Shown: positions 59,858 to 64,000 of the stretch, piece after piece | How positions within the stretch are numbered: position 1 is the first letter of the stretch | Layout: the number at the start of each line of letters is the position of its first letter | Origin: Bin87 sp965203195 | GTDB taxonomy: Bacteria; Chloroflexota; Dehalococcoidia; Lucifugimonadales; UBA3495 | DNA length: 64,000 nucleotides | Assembly (NCBI GenBank): GCA_965203195.1 | Contig: OZ241860.1 | Coordinates: forward strand, 930,001 to 994,000 | Direction of reading: 5' to 3' | Program-made: the position numbers and the translations under genes | The notes under the pieces: generated by a model | Seen by the model: the letters and a program-made list of their open reading frames with translations, nothing else | Database searches by the model: none | Told to the model about the DNA's origin: nothing

Positions 59858-61123
59858 ATGCCTACCGCCGCCGTTCCCAATACTCCCGCCGCCCTGGCCG
59901 GCATCCGCGTCGTGGAGTTCGGCCCTTATGTGGCCCTGCCCCTTACCGGGCGCATCCTCGGTTCCCTGGGCGCCGAGGTCATCAAGGTGGAAACCAACAA
60001 GGTGCTGGACGAAATGGCCTTCATCCCCGCCTGGTCGCGCGGCGCCGGCCAGCCCGAATACCAGCGGGGCAAGCGCCGCATCACACTGGACGTCCGCACC
60101 GACGCCGGCCGCGATCTGATGCTGGAGCTGGCCCGCGTCAGCGATGTCTTTATGACCAACTTCCGGCGCAATGTGCTGGACCGCTGGGGCATTGATTTCC
60201 CCGCCATCCGCCGCCAGCGCCCCGACGCCATCATTATGTGGCAGACCGGACTGGGCGGGCACGGGCCTTATTACACCTACAAGTCCTTTGGCATTCTGGT
60301 GCAGCATCTCTCCGGCGTATCCCTGATGACCGGCTTGCCCGACGAACCGCCCGGCGTGGTCAACACTTCCTACTCCGATTATCATACCGGCGTGTTCCAG
60401 CCGGCCGGCATCATCGCTGCCCTGATGCGCCGCCGGCTTACCGGCAAGACGGCCACGCTGGAATCGTCCATTTTCAAATCCGGCGTGGCCACCTGCGGGC
60501 CGGCCCTGCTGGACTACCAGGTCAACGGCGGGCGCGGCCCCCAGCGCCGGGGCAACCGGGACGCCTGGGCCGTCCCCCACAATGTCTATCCCTGCGCCCC
60601 CGTACCCGGCGACCCGAACAACGACCGCTATATCGCCATCTCCATCGCCGACGATGACCAGTGGCAGCGGCTGCGGACGGCGATGGGCGACCCAGCCTGG
60701 GCCGCCGGGCCGGAGTACGCCACCCGCATTGCCCGCCGCCGCCATGAGGACGCCCTGGACGCCGCCATCGCCGCCTGGACCCGCCCCCGGGACGCCGCCG
60801 CTCTGATGGATGCCCTGCAAACCGCCGGCGTCCCCGCCGCCATTGTGTCCCAGGGGCGGGATTTGCACGACAGCGCGCACCTGCAATCCCGCGACTTTTA
60901 CCGTGATACGCAGTATTGGGAAGCGGAACGCGGCGTCAAGGCCACGGAATGGGTTGAGGGCGAAAGCGTGGCCTGGTCAATCCCCGCCCGGATGTCGGAA
61001 ACGCCCATCGCTTTCGGCGAATACCGCAACATCGGCGCCGACAACGACTATGTATTCGGCCGGCTGCTGGGAATGCCGGCGGCGGAGATAGCGCGGCTGG
61101 AAGCGGAGGGGGTGATTTACTGA
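59858..61123 (+). CDS. CaiB/BaiF family CoA-transferase, second of a pair
   Basis: The 421-residue class III CoA-transferase has IRVVEFGPYVALPLTGRILGSLGAEVIKVE, GKRRITLDVRTDAGRDLMLEL, FMTNFRRNVLDRWGID, HGPYYTYKSFGILVQHLSGVS and DYHTGVFQPAGIIAALMRRR. It differs strongly from the first CoA-transferase and is not a recent duplicate. Together they resemble two-subunit CoA-transferases such as those acting on succinate derivatives; the substrate is not determinable here. GAGAGGAG lies before the ATG. Confidence 0.92.
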   Translation: MPTAAVPNTPAALAGIRVVEFGPYVALPLTGRILGSLGAEVIKVETNKVLDEMAFIPAWSRGAGQPEYQRGKRRITLDVRTDAGRDLMLELARVSDVFMTNFRRNVLDRWGIDFPAIRRQRPDAIIMWQTGLGGHGPYYTYKSFGILVQHLSGVSLMTGLPDEPPGVVNTSYSDYHTGVFQPAGIIAALMRRRLTGKTATLESSIFKSGVATCGPALLDYQVNGGRGPQRRGNRDAWAVPHNVYPCAPVPGDPNNDRYIAISIADDDQWQRLRTAMGDPAWAAGPEYATRIARRRHEDALDAAIAAWTRPRDAAALMDALQTAGVPAAIVSQGRDLHDSAHLQSRDFYRDTQYWEAERGVKATEWVEGESVAWSIPARMSETPIAFGEYRNIGADNDYVFGRLLGMPAAEIARLEAEGVIY

Positions 61124-61137
61124 TACACCCTTGCTGC

Positions 61138-61171
61138 CCGGAGCAAATGACGGGCCGGAGCGAATGACGAA
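61138..61171. repeat. 17-bp imperfect tandem duplication
   Basis: CCGGAGCAAATGACGGG (61138-61154) is followed by CCGGAGCGAATGACGAA (61155-61171), in the gap after the second CoA-transferase. Confidence 0.7.
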
Positions 61172-61276
61172 TGACCGTGGCGAACAAGTCATTCCGGCTC
61201 CCACTCGAGCCGCCTGCCGGAACCGCCCAAAGCCGACTCCTACCGAATCGGCTGGGAGATATGGTAGCATAGCGCC

Positions 61277-61547
61277 ATGCCAAACTACTACATGGGATGC
61301 CGCCAAAGATGCCTTGCTACGGCAGCAACGCGGCATATCTTTTGACCAGATCGCCTACCTCATTGAAAACGGCGGGCTGCTCGCCATCGTCGGCCACAAC
61401 AACCCGGAGCGGCATCCCGGGCAACGGATTTTCATCATCCGCATCGGCAACTACGCATACCGCGTGCCTTTCGAGGAAACAACCTCAGGCGTTTTCCTGA
61501 GGACTGCTTACCCCAGCAGCAGAGCAACCCGTCAGTATCTGCGCTAA
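61277..61547 (+). pseudogene. DUF4258/BrnT-like toxin with early frameshift
   Basis: The frame from about 61293 encodes a normal member of a small toxin family: WDAAKDALLRQQRGISFDQI, LLAIVGHNNPERHPGQRIFI, YAYRVPFEETTSGVFLRTAY, ending SSRATRQYLR. The natural start would be the ATG at 61277 (MPNYY), but one extra base (the A at 61292) shifts it out of frame. Removing it gives MPNYYWDAAKD. Starts within the frame (61131, 61164) add residues with no homology; a TTG at 61311 would lose the first strand. The next gene begins 15 bp later and carries the antitoxin-like domain. Confidence 0.6.
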
Positions 61548-61562
61548 AAAGAGGAGGCTGCG

Positions 61563-64000
61563 ATGACCTTCCGGAACAAGCCGAACAGGGATACAGCGCA
61601 TCCTGTCCCGGACAGCGAGTGGCCTTTCCCTGATGACCTGGACGATTATGAACGTGAGCTGGAAGCATCCATCGCGCGCGGCGAGTGGCAACAGGTCGAC
61701 AACCACGAGGCCGAGCTGAATCGTTACCAGGAGATGGCCCGCATAGCGCGAGCGACCGGGAACTGCGGGCCAGCCCCCGACGTCGTCGGAACCAACCCGG
61801 CTGCGGAAACCGCCGCTACCCTGTTCGCCAACCGCAAAAACCTGACCACGCTCGGCAACTACAGCGAGGAGGACACCGTATCCCATCTCATCGACCCGGC
61901 GCTGGCCTTCCTGGGATACCCCGTTACACACCAGCGGCGGGAACTACAATCCGGCGGCAACCGCCCCGACATCATCCTCTGGGACGCCCCCACCGCCCTG
62001 GCCGGCGCCAGGCCGGCCCGCGCCGTCCTGGAAGCCAAACCCCTGGGGCATGACCTGGAGGGCAAGGGCAAGCCCCGCGCCCAGCGGCCCAAAAACCAGC
62101 AGCGCCGCTATATGACCGGACACCCGGCCAGCCAGCCCGGCACCTACGGCTTCCTTACCGACGGCAACATCTGGCACACCGTCCGGCGCAACGAAAACGA
62201 CCGGATAGAGCTGGTCAACGAATGGCGGTTGCTGGACGAAACTCCGGCAGCCTGCGCCCGCTATCTACAGGAAATCAAGGCCATACTTGACGGCGCCGCG
62301 CCGGCCGCAGCTCCGGCCACGCCGTCCGGCAGCCTCAAAGAAGCCCGGGCCATCTGTCGCGCCATTGCCGACGGCGCAACGCCCGCTGCCATCCTGCAAC
62401 TGCTTACCGGCCAAACCGGCCGCAGCAGCATCAGGGATGCCGTCCGGCTGTCCAGCAAGGCCGGCCAGGCCGAGCAGGACCACTGGCGGCAGTACGCCTA
62501 TGCCGAGGCCGGCAGAATACGGGTGGAGCAGGGCGATACCGCCCATGAAGCGGTCTGCGCTGCGGTGGTGCGCGCCACCGACGCCGCCGACGAAAGCGAT
62601 ACGGTCCTGCACCGGGACGATGTAGCCATCGCCGCCGGCGCCTTCGCCAGCGCCGTCGCCACCAAAATGTCCGTACTGCTGATGATCCAGCCGGACGAAA
62701 ACGGGGAACCCGCCGCCACGCGCCTGGCCGTCCGCTACCAGGGCCACACCGGAATGACGGCCGAGTTCAACCCCCACACCCCGGCGCCCCGGACGTTGCG
62801 CACGCTCCAGCGCATCCACGACCAGCTGAACAAGAAAACCGCCGTAATGGCCAATACGCTGGTGGAAGCCGTGGCCGCCCGCGGCGTCCGGCGGGAATTC
62901 TACGAAAAGATCGCCAACGGCTGGACGCTGCGCCAGTATCGCAAAGCCCGCGGCAACGCCTCCCGGCAGCAGGCTTACCGGGAAGCCGTGCTGCGGCATC
63001 TCATCCGAACCGTGTTCGCCTGGATACTCAAAGAGGACGGCAAACTGCCGCCGGAAGCCTTTGACGAAGCCTTCGCCCGCCGGGAAGCCGGCGGCGACTA
63101 CCACGGCAACATCCTGTCTTTCCTGTTCTACGAAAGGCTCAACAAGCCCGCCGGTTCCCGTCAAACGCACCAAAACCCGGCCATCCACCGCGCGCTATCC
63201 GGCGCCCGGTTTCTGAACGGCTCCCTGTTCGCCCGCCACCAGGACGACGGCCTGCTGACGCTGGCCGACTCCGACTACTTCGGAACCGACCCCAAAGAGC
63301 CCGGGCTGTTCACCATCCTGTCGGAATACGACTGGACCGCAGCGGAGCACACCCCCCACAGCAGCGACCAGACCATCGACCCCGAAGTGCTCAGCAACCT
63401 GTTCGAGAACCTGGTGGCCGTTACCCGGCACGGCGGCGCCACGCCGGACCGGATGCCCGCCGGCACCTACTACACGCCGGCCGACGTGGCCCAGGAAATG
63501 GTCCAGGACGCCCTGACCGAAGCCGTCATCGCGCACGCGCCGGCAGCCTGGACGCGGCCCAACCTGCGCGCCCTGTTCGGCGCCGCCGACGACAGGCCCC
63601 CGGCGGCCACGGCCCTGGAACGCAACCGCCTGCTTGCCCGCATCAGAGCGTTGACCATCTACGACCCGGCAGTAGGCTCCGGCGAATTCCCCTTCCTCTG
63701 CACTTTGGCCATCAGGGGCGCCCTGGGCAAGCTGGGCGTAACCGACGACGGCGCCGCCGTAACCCGCGACATCATCGCCCGCCAGCTGTTCGCCCAGGAC
63801 ATCAATCCCATGGCCGTGCAGGTCGCCCGCCTGCGCCTGTTCATCGCCATCATCGCCGCCGAAAACGCCGCGGATACCGGCATCACGCCGCCGCCGCTGC
63901 CCAACCTGGAAGCCAAAATCGTCTGCGCCGACACCCTGGCCACCGTAGCCGACCCGGACTGGTCGCCCTTGGGCGCCGGCACCTTGCAGGAGCGGGTCGC
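61563..64000 (+). CDS. Type IIG restriction-modification enzyme with antitoxin-like N-terminus, 3'-truncated
   Basis: The frame is open from the ATG at 61563 (AGGAGG is just before) to the window end, 812 codons. Residues ~15-65 (DLDDYERELEASIARGEWQQ, then EAELNRYQEMARIARAT) look like the N-terminus of the antitoxin normally encoded after DUF4258/BrnT-like toxins. A PD-(D/E)XK nuclease follows: D136 in RPDIILWD and EAK at 157-159. Later come AGTYYTPADVAQEMVQDAL and the adenine-methyltransferase motif I DPAVGSGEF (701-709). The NPPY motif and target-recognition domain lie beyond the window. Restriction and methylation would reside in one chain, as in type IIG/IIL enzymes. The toxin gene is directly upstream. 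Confidence 0.85.
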   Translation, partial: MTFRNKPNRDTAHPVPDSEWPFPDDLDDYERELEASIARGEWQQVDNHEAELNRYQEMARIARATGNCGPAPDVVGTNPAAETAATLFANRKNLTTLGNYSEEDTVSHLIDPALAFLGYPVTHQRRELQSGGNRPDIILWDAPTALAGARPARAVLEAKPLGHDLEGKGKPRAQRPKNQQRRYMTGHPASQPGTYGFLTDGNIWHTVRRNENDRIELVNEWRLLDETPAACARYLQEIKAILDGAAPAAAPATPSGSLKEARAICRAIADGATPAAILQLLTGQTGRSSIRDAVRLSSKAGQAEQDHWRQYAYAEAGRIRVEQGDTAHEAVCAAVVRATDAADESDTVLHRDDVAIAAGAFASAVATKMSVLLMIQPDENGEPAATRLAVRYQGHTGMTAEFNPHTPAPRTLRTLQRIHDQLNKKTAVMANTLVEAVAARGVRREFYEKIANGWTLRQYRKARGNASRQQAYREAVLRHLIRTVFAWILKEDGKLPPEAFDEAFARREAGGDYHGNILSFLFYERLNKPAGSRQTHQNPAIHRALSGARFLNGSLFARHQDDGLLTLADSDYFGTDPKEPGLFTILSEYDWTAAEHTPHSSDQTIDPEVLSNLFENLVAVTRHGGATPDRMPAGTYYTPADVAQEMVQDALTEAVIAHAPAAWTRPNLRALFGAADDRPPAATALERNRLLARIRALTIYDPAVGSGEFPFLCTLAIRGALGKLGVTDDGAAVTRDIIARQLFAQDINPMAVQVARLRLFIAIIAAENAADTGITPPPLPNLEAKIVCADTLATVADPDWSPLGAGTLQERV

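Noticed and set aside
1..64000. tRNA, rRNA and CRISPR loci
   Set aside because: I scanned for tRNA-like cloverleaf segments, rRNA motifs and regularly spaced repeats and saw none; a dedicated tRNA search would be needed to exclude a divergent one.

Overview
This is GC-rich DNA with short intergenic gaps, many lipobox or membrane proteins with Pro/Thr linkers, and a mix of housekeeping genes with LLM flavin oxidoreductase, CaiB/BaiF CoA-transferase, P450, Uma2, PIN and HEPN genes. That mix suggests an uncultured Chloroflexota bacterium (Dehalococcoidia/SAR202-like). The assignment is an inference from gene content; the window has no rRNA or other phylogenetic marker that settles it.

Layout. 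1-6.5 kb: the end of a surface protein, a DUF3500 gene, then a thiamin operon with a sigma70-type promoter, TPP riboswitch, intrinsic terminator, SSS-family transporter and thiC, followed by a NYN nuclease-like gene. 6.5-11.4 kb: three DUF3105 paralogues, purC and purB. 11.4-16 kb: a tandem two-domain esterase, aroE and aroC. 16-20 kb: an accessory patch with a DNA methyltransferase fused to an HNH domain, between an intact and a truncated Uma2 gene. 20-29 kb: rmuC, a luciferase-like oxidoreductase, and three cytochromes P450 with a 3Fe-4S ferredoxin. 29-32 kb: an NfeD-type serine protease and slipin pair. 32-34.9 kb: lower-GC, decaying DNA with an AbiJ-like gene split by one in-frame TGA, a 163-bp MITE with a perfect target duplication, and a broken metallo-hydrolase. 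34.9-43 kb: a tartrate/malate-type dehydrogenase, a coiled-coil repeat protein with a nuclease-like C-terminus, recR, recO, a split biotin-dependent carboxylase, and two tandem PIN toxin-antitoxin modules. 43-50 kb: uvrA with an IS4-family element inserted at its last codon, then a ParA-like ATPase plus HEPN RNase pair. 50-61 kb: an NHL propeller protein, two overlapping HEPN-like genes, a UGSC-like enzyme, DUF3800, MFS plus GH88/105, and two CoA-transferases around a Uma2 gene. 61-64 kb: a frameshifted toxin whose antitoxin appears fused to a type IIG restriction-modification enzyme that runs off the window.

The strongest candidates for new biology are the ParA-HEPN pair (47739-49392), the antitoxin-like N-terminus on the type IIG enzyme (61563-64000), the duplicated PIN modules with an unfamiliar antitoxin (41599-43362), the methyltransferase-HNH fusion, and the repeat-expanding coiled-coil protein. 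At the DNA level, short 14-18 bp tandem duplications recur in at least eight intergenic gaps. No tRNA, rRNA or CRISPR array was seen.
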